Below, one piece after another: positions 45,044 through 55,418 of a stretch of DNA of 64,000 bases. The notes under the pieces are model-generated. The model was not told the origin of the DNA, made no database searches, and was given only the letters and a program-made list of their open reading frames with translations. The position numbers were made by a program, and so were the translations under genes. Positions within the stretch are counted from its first letter, which is position 1; the number at the start of each line of letters is the position of its first letter. Source of the stretch: Inga oerstediana (Eukaryota > Streptophyta > Magnoliopsida > Fabales > Fabaceae); contig OY723404.1 in assembly GCA_963210345.1 (NCBI GenBank), positions 48,235,318 to 48,299,317 of the forward strand, in the 5' to 3' direction.

Positions 45044-46704
45044 GGTTGCGGAAGGCCGAAGCGAACGCTTAATGAGGTCATAGAGAGAGACATTTTGATT
45101 AATAATATGTCTAAAGATATGGGTTTCGACAGAGCATAATGGCGTCATGCGATCCATGTAGCCAACCCCACCTAGTGGGATAAAGGCTTTGTTGTTGTTA
45201 TATATATTATATATGGATATATATTGAAGAGCTCGTGTCCCTCTTGTCAGTTCCATAATTCCTTTAAATTGCTCTCACTCCTTACACACACTCGTGTCTA
45301 TGTATAAATATATGCGCGTATTATATCATAAATTTATATTGTCTAAGAATTTAATGCTAGAGGGTAGCTTTAGGGCTATAGAGTGGGCTTAGAATATCTT
45401 TAGAGTAACTCTAAGATAATTTTTGAGTTAATTATTGATAAATTTTTATATGAAAAATTTGTGTAGACTCTCGTTTAGAGATTTGGAGTAAGCCATTTAT
45501 AATTATCTATGAGCTTAGCTAGAGTCACAGATAACTCTGAATATTCTTCTATATACTTGTGAATGACTATCTTTTATTAAAAAAAATAGACTGAATTATA
45601 TTTATATGTGTATGTATTGTAAATTCTTAAGTAATGTTACAAGTAGAATTCTTTATAACTCACTTTATTCACATAGTTAATAAATTACTTATAATTAATG
45701 TATTATTGGATTATTGTTTCCTTTTATGTGTGTTTGAATTTGTGATGATATTTAATACGAATGGAAATATGATTTATTGTCCTTTGTCTTTTAATGATAT
45801 TGTATTTATTGATGATTGGATATAACTGTCATGGCGGTTGCATTTGTGATGGGTTGGAGTAAGGAAGAATTTGTATGTTGAGATCTTTTACTACGTGATA
45901 TGCCATCACTCGGTGCACAGTGGATGGCACTTGTCAGGGCCCCTTCTTCCATGTTTTCCTATGGCTGGGATTGCATTGGAGCTGTGGGACATGTGACACC
46001 TCCTTAATTGTGTTCTTTTAAAGAGAGGAGCCATAGTCCAGACTTAAGCTCTACACCTTTGGCTGGGTGTCTCTTAAGAACTGGTGAGCTTGGTACAATC
46101 CAGTCAAATGGATGGGTTTCTATTGGACTATGTGTTAGCGTATGTCTCCAGTTAGCGGAATAAGGATGGACGGTGATATAAGGGAGGTTGCATCTTATAT
46201 ATTGTATATTGCATAATTGTATATTACATGTTGTGATGAAAATACAGATTTACATAATGATGATTAAACTTGTTTTTGTCTTGTATGAGGATTATGGTAT
46301 ATACAAATATATATGTAATCAGTTCCTTCTTTTTATCATATGTGATTTGCTTCTGTACAGTAGAAATTTTCAGTAGTTACTGAGACGTGGCATCTCATCC
46401 CCATTTATTAACATTTTTTAGGTGATTGTTTTAGTAAGGCGCAAGGGAAGGCACTTATGGAGTAAGCCTTGAGGCTCTTTTGTACTCCTAGAGCTCGTAT
46501 TATGTTATTTTGATTGCCACGACCCTAAGACTTCCACATTTTATTTTGTTTTGTTGAAATATTTTGAGGATTTGATTTAACACTGTGACGTGAGCTTTAT
46601 TTGAACCGATTTGCATTTTGATGGTTTGGATGTTGAACATCCTTATTAGCAATATTTGAAATAGTTTGGTTAAGTATTTAGTTGTTTTGATTTGATGTGT
46701 TACA

Positions 46705-47345
46705 CTTACTATGCTTCAGGATGTGTATTCTCGTGTGCTGTGCACTTACATTCTCTCCTAACCGTTTACAAATCCAAATACTAGTGCTTTAGTTGGTTAT
46801 GGCTCTTTGATAACAGGAACTAGAGCTTCTTATGACAAGGAAGTGTTCCTTAGAATTCTGGTGGCGTTGTATGCTTTTACTGCAAGGAACCTGGTCATAT
46901 GAAGCGCTATTGTCACAAGTTGCAGAACAAGCTACAACGAATTGGTTCTACTAATATGGCCCTGTCTACTGATGATAATGCTCTTGGGTCTGGTTCTTAG
47001 CATAGTGAGTCTACTACTTATTTTTCAAGTGCCCGTGCTATATGTAACATTGCTTCTAGTCTTGCTACTTCTTCCTCGAAGTGGATCATCAATTCCTGTG
47101 CCATTGATCATATGACAAGTAACCATAATCTTTTCTCTACAATTGCTCCATATGCCAATTCCTCTACTTTAACTATTACCAATGGTTCTTATTCTCATGT
47201 CCTTGGATTTGGAACTATTAAACTTACTTCCTTTATCCACTTATCTTCTATCCTTGACTTTCCTGATCTTGCGTTTAATCTCTTGTCTCCTAGCAAGCTT
47301 ACTCGACAATTAAATTGTTTTATGTCACTGTTTCCAGTAATATCT
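46705..47345 (+). pseudogene. copia gag, second part, and protease
   Basis: Continues the gag cut at 31642. It contains an intact CCHC zinc knuckle, CFYCKEPGHMKRYC (46872-46913, CX2CX4HX4C), though surrounding frames shift. At about 47080-47118 comes WIINSCAIDHMT, the protease motif where copia elements have a catalytic DSG; here the Asp is Asn and the Gly is Cys. Then 'FPDLAFNLLSPSKLTRQLNC' matches the usual stretch after the protease. The relic fades near 47345-47450, where other sequence begins. Confidence 0.8.
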
Positions 47346-47930
47346 TAAGTTTTGGTCCTAGAGACTTGAGGATATGCCTATATCAAGTAGACTACTAAGC
47401 GCATTTTGGGAAGGGTCTCAAGAATGACGAGAGATAGAAAGATTCTTGGAGACTATGTGATTCCGCCTTACCGGCCAACATGCCTAGTATGCGTAGGCAG
47501 TATAATCAAAATGTCGGTGCAGATGTGCACAGGACATATAAACGGTGTCATTGGGTTGGAAGAAAGATTCAACCTAGCAAACGAGTACGTATATGTCATG
47601 CGTGCAATCTCTTTAGCTCTGCTAAGGCTAATTGTCATTTTGCGGGGCTCTACCACCAATTGGTGGCCAAAGTTGTTTCTATGCATTCCGTCGCCCACTG
47701 TTGCGGAGTTATATAGTGTCTATTTCGTTGTTCCTTGCAATCAAGGAGTTGTGAGGCTCTGTGAAGTCTGTGATAGAATGATAACTACTATAGAATCAGA
47801 GAGGGAAGCTTCGACTGGGGGGATATCGGAGATGATGCAACGAGGGAAGAGGAAGATTGAAGGTACTACCCTTGAGTTCACTAGTCTGATTTCGAATCCT
47901 CCTTACTTTGAGGACTAGATACATGAGCCA
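47346..47930 (+). other. Unassigned stretch between copia protease and L1
   Basis: A 170-residue frame (47406-47918) is open, but I recognise no domain. It may hold the last of the copia sequence and then the 5' untranslated region of the L1 element. The junction could not be placed. Confidence 0.3.
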
Positions 47931-48139
47931 GAATGAAATTTGTTAAAGAAGAGAGTGCCAATGTCATATAGGGACTCACTGATGGCTAAGGTAAAATAGA
48001 GGGAGCGCTGGTTTATTGTTGGCAATAAAGATAGCAATGAATCAATGGAAGGAGTGGATGCTGGAATTGACTAAGGAGTAGGATTCGAGGACGTCTTAAA
48101 CATGTATTTAGGTATTTTAGTAGACTTATTTAATCCAAT

Positions 48140-48818
48140 GTGTCCTAAATTTTTTATTGATGAGCATGAGAGAGAGCGTCTCTATAAGCCTTTTGCCTAG
48201 TCTCTTGTTGTGAAATTGCTTGGAGGTTCAACGAGACTGTATTTGCTAGAGTCGAAATTAAGGCAAATGTGGGCCAAGAAGGGTGATATTAAGCTGGGGG
48301 ATCTTGAGAATGAATTTTTTGTGATATCATTTCAGGGTTGGGAGGATTATGAAAGAGCTTTAGTAGGTGGTCTTTGGGTGATTATGGATAATTATTTGAG
48401 CATTATGCGTTAGAGGCCGGGGTTTAACCCCAGAACTGAAAAGATTGATAGAATAACGACCTGGGTGAGATTCACTGAGATTAAGGTTGAGTTATTTGAT
48501 AAGAAGGTGTTGTATAATTTGGCAAATTCTGTTGGTAAAGTCCTTAAGTTAGATATCCATACGGCAAGTAGGGGTAGGAATAAGTTTGCTCGAGTTTGCA
48601 TTGAATTAGATCTAACAAAACCTCTTGTACCGCATTATATGGTTGATGGTGTGCTGAAACATGTTGAATATAAGAGCTTGCATGCCTTATGTCTAAATTG
48701 CGGTTTGTTTGGGCATTTTAAGGAGAAGTGTGGGCGCGGTCAAAAGGAGTTTAAGATGAGCATGGAAGTGAGTAAGGGGATGTTAGTGGACTGGAAGGTA
48801 ATGTGGCTCTGGAGGTGA
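48140..48818 (+). pseudogene. L1 ORF1 (DUF4283-like plus CCHC knuckle)
   Basis: Two frames joined by read-through at TAG 48411-48413. The first has 'SLVVKLLGGSTRLYLLESKLRQMW', 'GDIKLGDLENEFFVISF' and 'YERALVGGLWVIMDNYLSI', typical of DUF4283. The second has 'KVLKLDIHTASRGRNKFARVCIELDLTKPL' and the zinc knuckle CLNCGLFGHFKEKC (about 48690-48732). In L1 elements the product binds element RNA. Confidence 0.8.
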
Positions 48819-49439
48819 AGGTAGCGCCTAATAGTACCTGGAGAGTGGTTTAACGAGTTCAAAGGCAACAAAGAGGAAGAGTATGGAAAGAGGATGTTAG
48901 AGTAGCTACTAGGTTTGATGTGCTAAGGGAATCAGAGGGACTAAAAAAGAGGAATTTGGGCTATAATAAGGAAGTAGGGGTAGAGGAAGTTCCAGTTAGG
49001 CGTTTTATTAAAAGACAAGATATGGGGCCGAAGGTAGTGCAGGAAGTGGAAAGTACTACGAAACCCTTGGCTGATGTAACCAATGTTCAAATAAGGGTAT
49101 CTAGGCAGTCTAGTGGTGTAAAGAGAGAAAAAGGATAGGAGGGAATGCATGGAATTTGATGGTGGTGCTCAGATTGGGAAGGAAGGGAGAGTAGGAGGGG
49201 TAGGGGAACCATCATCATTGGGCTTTAAGGATGGGACCAATTCGATTCTACGAGGCCCAAAAATGTCTATAGAAGATGTAGGGAAATTTTATGGGGAAGA
49301 AATGAAGGAGAGGGATAAGATAAATTGCAATGTTGATGTGCCGTAAGCGAAGGGTCTATGGAAGTGTATGAAGAGGAGGATGGGACCAATCCTATTGGTT
49401 TAAATGGTTAAAATCTTAGTATGGAACTGAAGAGGGGTA

Positions 49440-50520
49440 GCGAGTAAAAGTTTTGCTGCTTCTTTGAAAAACCTTTTATATTTGCATATGGGGGACATAG
49501 TAATGCTTCTGGAGACTTGGGTTAGCAGGCCTAAGGCCAATAGACTTATTCAATCCTTTGGTTTTTCTTTCTCAAGGGTGATAGATCCAGTGGACTTTGC
49601 GAGAGGGATTTGGGTTATGTGGAATGACCCAATGTTGGTTATGAATGTTCTTGTTAGGCATATGTAGTTTCTTCATTGTAGTTTGACTTTAGGAGACCAC
49701 TCCTCTTGGTGTTTCACTGCAGTATATGCTAATCTATATGAAATTTAGAGAGGGGAGTTATGGGAAAAGTTGGGAAAGGTTGCTATGTATATGACTGAGC
49801 CTTAGTTACTTGCAGGAGACTAGAATGAAATCAGTAATTGTTTGGAGCAAAAAGGGGGAGGAAGAGTGAATGAAGGTTGTTGTAGAAGGTTCTGAGATTA
49901 GATTGAAGATAAGGGATCATTGACTTAGGATCTTGTGGACCATTCTTCACGTGGAGGAACCCAAATGGCAAGGATATGTTCGTGTGTTTAAACTATTGGA
50001 TAGATGTTTATGTAATATGTTGTGGCAAGAACAATTTCCTAAAGATATGGTTAGAGTCGGTAAAGGGGTTAGCTTGGATCATCACCCTTTGATTATGGGA
50101 ACTTGTTGTGAGGAGGTTTCAGTAAGAGATAAACCGTTCAAATTTGAAGCGGCTTGGCTTAATCATAGGGAATTTAGGGAATTTTACTTGGATAAGTGGG
50201 TTAAAGGAAGACATGTTTGCAAAAATATAAAGGAATTGGAAGTGATTTGAAGTTGTGGAGTAAGGAGGTCTTTGGGCATATATGCTTTAGAATATGGGGG
50301 TTGGGTAAGAGATTTGAAGGTATTTAAAAGTGTGGACCATTTTGATAACCCTTTCTTAATAAATCTGGAGAGGGAGGTTGAAGAAGAGTTGGTAAGGGTT
50401 TTGAAGCAAGAAGAGCTATTGTGGTACCAGAAGTCTAGGGGTTCATGGATTGGTCAAGGTGATAGAAATACAAGATATTATCCTAACAACACTTGGTTAG
50501 GAGGAGGAGGAATAAAGTAA
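49440..50520 (+). pseudogene. L1 ORF2 endonuclease and linker
   Basis: Broken frames contain 'MGDIVMLLETWVSRPKANRLI', 'GIWVMWND' and 'FTAVYANLYE', the order of plant L1 endonuclease motifs, and further on 'SLDHHPLIM', the catalytic histidine region. 'FKFEAAWLNHREFREF' and 'SRGSWIGQGDRNTRYY' are linker blocks found before the reverse transcriptase. Stops are frequent between 49670 and 49930. Confidence 0.75.
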
Positions 50521-52373
50521 GGAGCCTCAAAAATAATGAAGGGGTATGGGTGGAAGATGAGGAAGCTATTTGTACAATGTTTCAAGACTTCTATGTCAAC
50601 CTGTTTTCAAAGGAGAATGATAATGGAATATGGCATGTGACTAGGCAGCGGTGGGGGAAAGTTAGTGGACAGGAGTTGAGAAGGTTAGGGAGTAGGTTAG
50701 AAGATGAGGAAATAAGGAGGGCTTTCTTTAGCATAGGGGGTTTCAAAGCTCCTAAAGAGGATGGCTTTCCGACAATTTTCTACCAGAAAAATTGGGATGT
50801 GGTCGATAAGGAGGTTGTTAAGTTGATTAAGAGTTTATGGGAGAGACCGGAAGGGGTGGAGGAATTTAATTCTACATTGTTGGTCTTAATTTCTAAATTG
50901 GATAATCCAGAATTAGTTACACAATTTAGACCAATAGCCTTATGTAATGTGCCTTATAAGGGACTTATGAAGATCTTGGTGAGTCGACTAAAAGGGTTAA
51001 TCTTAAGGTGGTTTCTTCCTTTCAAGCTAGTTTTGTTCCAGGACGGAATATCCAAGAAAATATTATAATTGCAAAAGAAGTGACCTACATGATGCATAGA
51101 ATGAGTGGGAAGAAAGGGTATATGATAGTCAAGATTGACTTGGAAAAAGCCTATGATAGGTTAAGCTTGGGGTTTTTAATTGAAGTGTTAGAGGAATTGG
51201 AAATACCAGAATGTGTGGTGAATATCTTTAAAAATTGTCTATTATCAGTGAAGATGAGGTTGTTGTGGAATGGGAGCAGGAAAGAGGAGTTCAAGCCTAC
51301 TAGGGGATTAGACAAGGGGCCCCTTTCTTTGTACTTGTTTGTGCTGGCTATAAAAAAACTCTCATATAATTGCGAATTCAGTGGAAAGCAAACAATGGAA
51401 ACCTATGAGGGTTGGAAGGAATAAGGTTTGTGTTTCTCATTTACTCTTTGCATATGATTTGTTATTGTTTTGTGAAGCAAGTATGGAGCAAATGGCTAAT
51501 GATCTTGATTGCCTGGAGTTGTTTGGTGCGATCTCAGGGAAGAAGGTGAATCTAGGGAAGACCACTATCTTCTTATCTATGAATGTTGCTAGAGACAAGC
51601 AGAATTTAATCTGGAGTATGAGTGGATTTCAACGGAAGGAAGATTTATGGAGGTATTTGGGGGGTGCAAATTACTCATCGTCGAAATTCAAGGGCCAAAT
51701 TTCAGTATTTGATTGATAAGGTTCAGAGGAAGCTTAGTAGATGGAAGTCACAAACTTTGTCACTAGTAAGGAGGCTCAATTTAGTCCCATTAGTTACTCC
51801 CAAGTTGCGAATTATCAAATGCAACATGACCATATTCCAACTGGGGTGTGTAATAAGATAGAAATGTTACAAAGGAACTTTATTTGGGGCTCAAATGAGG
51901 AAAAAAAGTTGTATGCAATTAGTTGGGAGGTGATTTGTTGTCCCAAGGAGGAAGGAGGAGTGTGAATAAGAAGAATGAGAGGGATGAATGTGGCTTTGTT
52001 GAGCAAAATAGGTTGGAACATGTTAGCCAAGCCGGAGGGGTTATGTGCTAGAGTTCTGAAAGCAAAATATGGTAAAGGGGCTGATTTGTTTGTAAAGTGT
52101 AGAGTGAAGAAACATGATTCAATGCTTTGAAAAAATGTTGTAGAGATTTGGCAAGACATTACGAAAGAGGTGAGTTGGGAGGTGCGAAATGGAGGTAGTG
52201 TTAGATTATGGACGGATAGGTGGTTAGGAAGTAGTAGGAGACTAGCAGAGCATTGTGTGGATTCTAATATGCTATTGATGAGAATCTATTGGTGCAGCAA
52301 GTTGTGGTGTGGGATGGGAATTGGGATTGGTCCTAGTTGGAGGGGAAGCTTCCGGACAATATCGTGCAATTAA
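50493..52373 (+). pseudogene. L1 ORF2 reverse transcriptase and C-terminal part
   Basis: Reverse transcriptase blocks in several frames: 'GGFKAPKEDGFPTIFYQKNWD', 'FNSTLLVLISKLDNPE', 'FRPIALCNVPYKGLMKILVSRL', 'SFVPGRNIQENIIIAKE', 'MIVKIDLEKAYDRLS' and 'LLFAYDLLLFCEAS'. The FADD centre reads FAYD, losing one catalytic Asp. Further blocks: 'SGKKVNLGKTTIF' and 'WEVRNGGSVRLWTDRWLG' near 52166-52222. At least four frame breaks. Inactive relic. Confidence 0.85.
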
Positions 52374-52410
52374 TCAAAGCAATTCCTTCACCTTACATTG
52401 AAGATGGTGA

Positions 52411-52647
52411 GGATAGGTTAGTCTTAAATCAAAGGAAACAATACATACTCTGTTATTGATATTAGTGATGCATACAATATTTATAGGCTGAATACAGAGC
52501 AATTATCGGCTAGCCATAATGAGAGAATTAAAATACAATCATAATCTTTCCTATGTAACTTATGGCTAGATTCAGGGATACGATATGGCTGAGATCATAA
52601 GATTACTAGGGCTAAAATCATGGGATTTGATTTGTTGATTTCTAACA
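52411..52647 (-). repeat. 3' LTR of a - strand copia element
   Basis: On the - strand it begins TGTTAGAAATCAACAAATC at 52647, straight after a purine tract (GCTTAAGGGGGAG). It ends near 52411, where it meets L1 sequence; the exact end is uncertain by a few tens of bases. TATAAATATT around 52479-52488 is a possible TATA box. Its sequence differs from the + strand copia LTR at 30362, so the two are separate families. Confidence 0.65.
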
Positions 52648-52659
52648 CTCCCCCTTAAG

Positions 52660-54176
52660 CTGAAGAGTATATGTCAATCATGCCCAGCTTGTGCCGAAAT
52701 CCTTCAAATTTAGCCCTGCCCAATGGTTTGGTAATTACATATGCAATCTAATCTGCAGATCGTATGTAGGATAGGTTTATAATGCCTGCTTCAACCTTCT
52801 CTTAAATAAAGTGTCTGTCTATCTCAACATGCTTTGTTCGATCATGATAAACAGGGTTCCTTGTTATCTCAATGTTGGCTTTGTTGTCATACTAGACTTG
52901 CATGGGGCCTTTATATGGAATAACCAATTCTTTTAGTAGCCTGATAACCCAAAGTCCTTCACATTTTTCGTCGTTCATAGCCCTCAGTTCTGCTTTTGCA
53001 CTGCTCCTTGAAACTACAATTTGCTTTTTGCCTTTCCATGTCACCAAATTTTCCCACACATATGTGCAGTACCTTGCAATTGACCTTTTAGTTTCCTAGT
53101 CTCTTGCATGGTCTGCATTGGTGTAGATTTCTAAGTTACTGGCAGTGTTCTTCTTTCAGAAGATTCTTCTTCTAGGATTAAGTTTCAAATAGCTTAGGAT
53201 TCTGTACACAGCTACCATATGCTCTTCCTGAGGTTGGTGCAAGAATTGACTTACTATTCCGACTGCATAGCTAATGTTTGGACGGGTGTGGGTTAAGTAT
53301 ATGAGTTTCCAGACCAATCTTTTATATTGTTCTGAGTTGATTAGAACACCATTCAGTTTGATCTCCAGATGACAACCTTCTTCCATAGGTGTTCCTTTAG
53401 GTTGTGCTCCTAACATACTTGTTTCATGTAGCAGACCAAAAGTATACTTTCACTGGGACATGTTGATGCCATTTTTGGATCTTGCCACTTCTATAGCCAA
53501 GAAATATCTCATTTGGCTGAGATCTTTCACTTGGAACTCATAAGACATGTCCCTTTTAAGCCGAACAATGGAATTTTCATCACTCCCTGTAATGACTATG
53601 TCATCTACATAGATAATCAAAATGGTTATTTTTCCATTATCTCGTTTGATAAACAGTGTGTCATCTACTTGCCCCTGTGTATATCCCAGTTTCCTTACTG
53701 CCTTAGAGAATTGTCTGAACCATACCCTTGGAGATTGTTTTAGCCCATATAAAGACTTGTTAAGTTTGCAAACAGAGTTACTTGGAGCTAGAACTCTATT
53801 GGTAACCACCATGTATACTTCTTCCTCTAGGTCACTGTTTAGGAATGTGTTCTTGACATCTAACTGGTGTAGTGACCAATCTAAGTTTACTGCAATCGAC
53901 AACAATACTTGGATTGCATTGAATTTAGCCACCGGAGCAAATGTTTCCTGGTAATCGACCCTATAAGTTTAAGAATACCCTTTTGCTACTAATCTTGCTT
54001 TGTATTTGTTGATACTTCCATTTGGATTGAACTTTGGGGTGAAGATCCACCTGCCCCCTATTGGTTTCTTTCCTATGGGGCGAGCTATGATTTCCCAAGT
54101 TTTACTAGTGCCTTTAACTCTTCTTGTGCAGCTTGCTTCCAATGAGGTTCAACCATAGCTTCGCTCTATTTCGGAT
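52660..54176 (-). pseudogene. Ty1/copia reverse transcriptase and RNase H, 3' half only
   Basis: From 54176 downward: 'MVEPHWKQAAQEELKAL' at the domain start, a frame-broken stretch to about 53935, then an open 160-residue frame (53450-53932) with the RVT_2 core 'LDWSLHQLDVKNTFLN', 'LNKSLYGLKQSPRVW' and the intact catalytic 'IIYVDDIVITGS'. A second frame (53156-53416) has 'KGTPMEEG' and 'YKRLVWKLIYLTHTRPNISYA'. The RNase H part (52660-53150) is badly broken. It is followed by the polypurine tract and LTR. The 5' half of the element is missing beyond 54176. Confidence 0.85.
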
Positions 54177-55418
54177 AGGGAAAAAAACCCAAGTATATAT
54201 ATGTGAATCCAGCGAGGTATATATGTAGGAGCTGAGCATACAAGGCCAATATGCGGCCATGCAATGCCACTATCGCCTCGCACATTATTTTTTTAGAAAA
54301 AATATGCAGCCTCCAAGGCAAAACAATTTAAAAAGAAAAGCCTTGGAAGGCACTTTACAAGCAAGCGCCTTCCAAGGTGTTTTAATTTTAAGAAAAAAAA
54401 CTTAGTGAAGCATATATCCTACATTTGTGAAGAATATTCATAGCACAAACGAATTCCATAGTGTGGGTTTTATTAATTCATTTAGATTGGATAAAATGAA
54501 TAGAAAGAACTTGTACATTCATCATGTCATGCCCATCAAAACTGCTCCCTTTATTCTCCAAAACTTGCAATGCTCTGACATATACATATAGGTTCTATTT
54601 TCTTTCTTGAATTTACATATCTCCTCAAATAAGAAAATCACTAGACTAAGCTACATAGCATAGGTGCTAACTTGCAATGCTCTGACATAGACATAATAGG
54701 TTACAAGGCAACAACTTTTTTTTAAAAAAAAAACAATACAGCCGTGGAAGGCGCTTGACAAGCAATTGCCTTCCAAGGTGCTTTGTTTAAAAAAATTAAA
54801 CATTGGAAGCAAGCGCCTTCCAAAGTGGTTTTAATCAAGGTATTAAAACCCGGACCGGGCATTGAACCGGTCGGGGTACTGGGTTAAGGGTCAGTGGGTC
54901 AAACCGGGACCAAACCGGACCTAAACCGGGACCAAACCGGTGAAAAAATGAAAATTTTAGACTTATAGTATGAAATTCTAAAGGAAAAAGTAAAATTTTT
55001 TTTTTTTATAAGTGAACCCGGACCGGACCGGTTTCCCGGCCGGTTCGCCGGTTCCAGGGCCGGACCAGCCGGTCCGGTCCGGGTTCCATTACATTGGTTT
55101 TAATTAAAAAAAAATTAAACCCTTGGAAGGCACTTTCCTAGCAAGGGCCTTCTAAGTCATAGTTTTTCTTAAAAAAAAGTCCAGCTATGGTGTTTACCTA
55201 AAAAGCGCCATAACTGTCACTATCATTTTTCTCCCGACGGAATTAAATGTCTTCTGTGGCGCTTGTGTAGGAAAGTACCGCACAAGATTAACACTAATTA
55301 TGACACTTATAATAGGAAGCGTGATAGCATCTAAACATTTTTTAACAAGTATCTATGGCGCTTCTTTACAAAAGTGCCATCAAAGGGGCACCACTAAATC
55401 CATCTTTTGTAGTAGCGA
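54177..55418. mobile_element. CACTA-like non-autonomous fragment
   Basis: The right end reads, inverted, CTACTACAAAAGATGGATTT, close to CACTACAAGAAAA-type termini. Inside are many inverted GCCTTCCAAGG/CCTTGGAAGGC motifs (54310-54850 and 55120-55160) and GGCGCTT/AAGCGCC motifs (55180-55390), like CACTA subterminal repeats. No left terminus was recognised, so the element may be truncated or start elsewhere; 54177-54290 is unassigned. It contains hAT MITE copy 4 and abuts a LARD LTR. Non-coding. Confidence 0.5.
54836..55096 (-). mobile_element. GGACCGG-rich hAT-type MITE, copy 4
   Basis: 261 bp with an 8-bp GTTTTAAT duplication (54828-54835 and 55097-55104). On the + strand it starts CAAGGTATTAAAACCCGG and ends GGGTTCCATTACATTG, the inverse of copy 1. 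The order of inner motifs is the same as in the other copies. Confidence 0.9.

Larger units (their letters stand above)
42030..45199 (+). mobile_element. RTE-clade LINE inserted in the LARD-B 3' LTR
   Basis: About 3.15 kb absent from the sister LTR. It encodes an endonuclease and reverse transcriptase of the plant RTE type and ends AAGGCTTTGTTGTTGTTAT, the GTT-rich tail typical of the clade, instead of poly(A). The 5' part includes CCGGTCCTAAGCCCGGG leader sequence near 42055. No clear target duplication. Several stops make it inactive. Confidence 0.85.
31643..46704 (+). mobile_element. LARD-B: non-coding LTR retrotransposon inserted in copia gag
   Basis: Bounded by a perfect CTTAC duplication (31638-31642 and 46705-46709). 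5' LTR 31643-35597, primer site at about 35600-35613, internal region 35598-39875, polypurine tract ending at 39875, 3' LTR 39876-46704. LTR lengths differ because of later insertions; with these removed both are near 2.6 kb, the same as LARD-A's. The LTRs look about 97% alike by eye near their 5' ends. No gag or pol of its own was found. Same family as LARD-A, opposite orientation. Confidence 0.9.
39876..46704 (+). repeat. 3' LTR of LARD-B with Harbinger-like and RTE insertions
   Basis: 6.8 kb as it stands. It contains a PIF/Harbinger-like element (40791-41840) and an RTE LINE (about 42030-45199); what is left is about 2.6 kb and parallels the 5' LTR from end to end. About 25 bases of the 5' LTR (near 34046-34070) have no counterpart beside the RTE insertion, suggesting a small target-site deletion. 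Confidence 0.85.
47931..52430 (+). mobile_element. Degenerate L1-type LINE
   Basis: A nearly full-length plant L1 in decayed form: ORF1 with a DUF4283-like part and zinc knuckle (about 47940-48820), then ORF2 with endonuclease, reverse transcriptase and the start of the C-terminal domain (about 49440-52430). Many stops and frameshifts. The 3' end is cut by the - strand copia LTR, so tail and duplication are not visible; the 5' end is also unclear. Confidence 0.8.
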
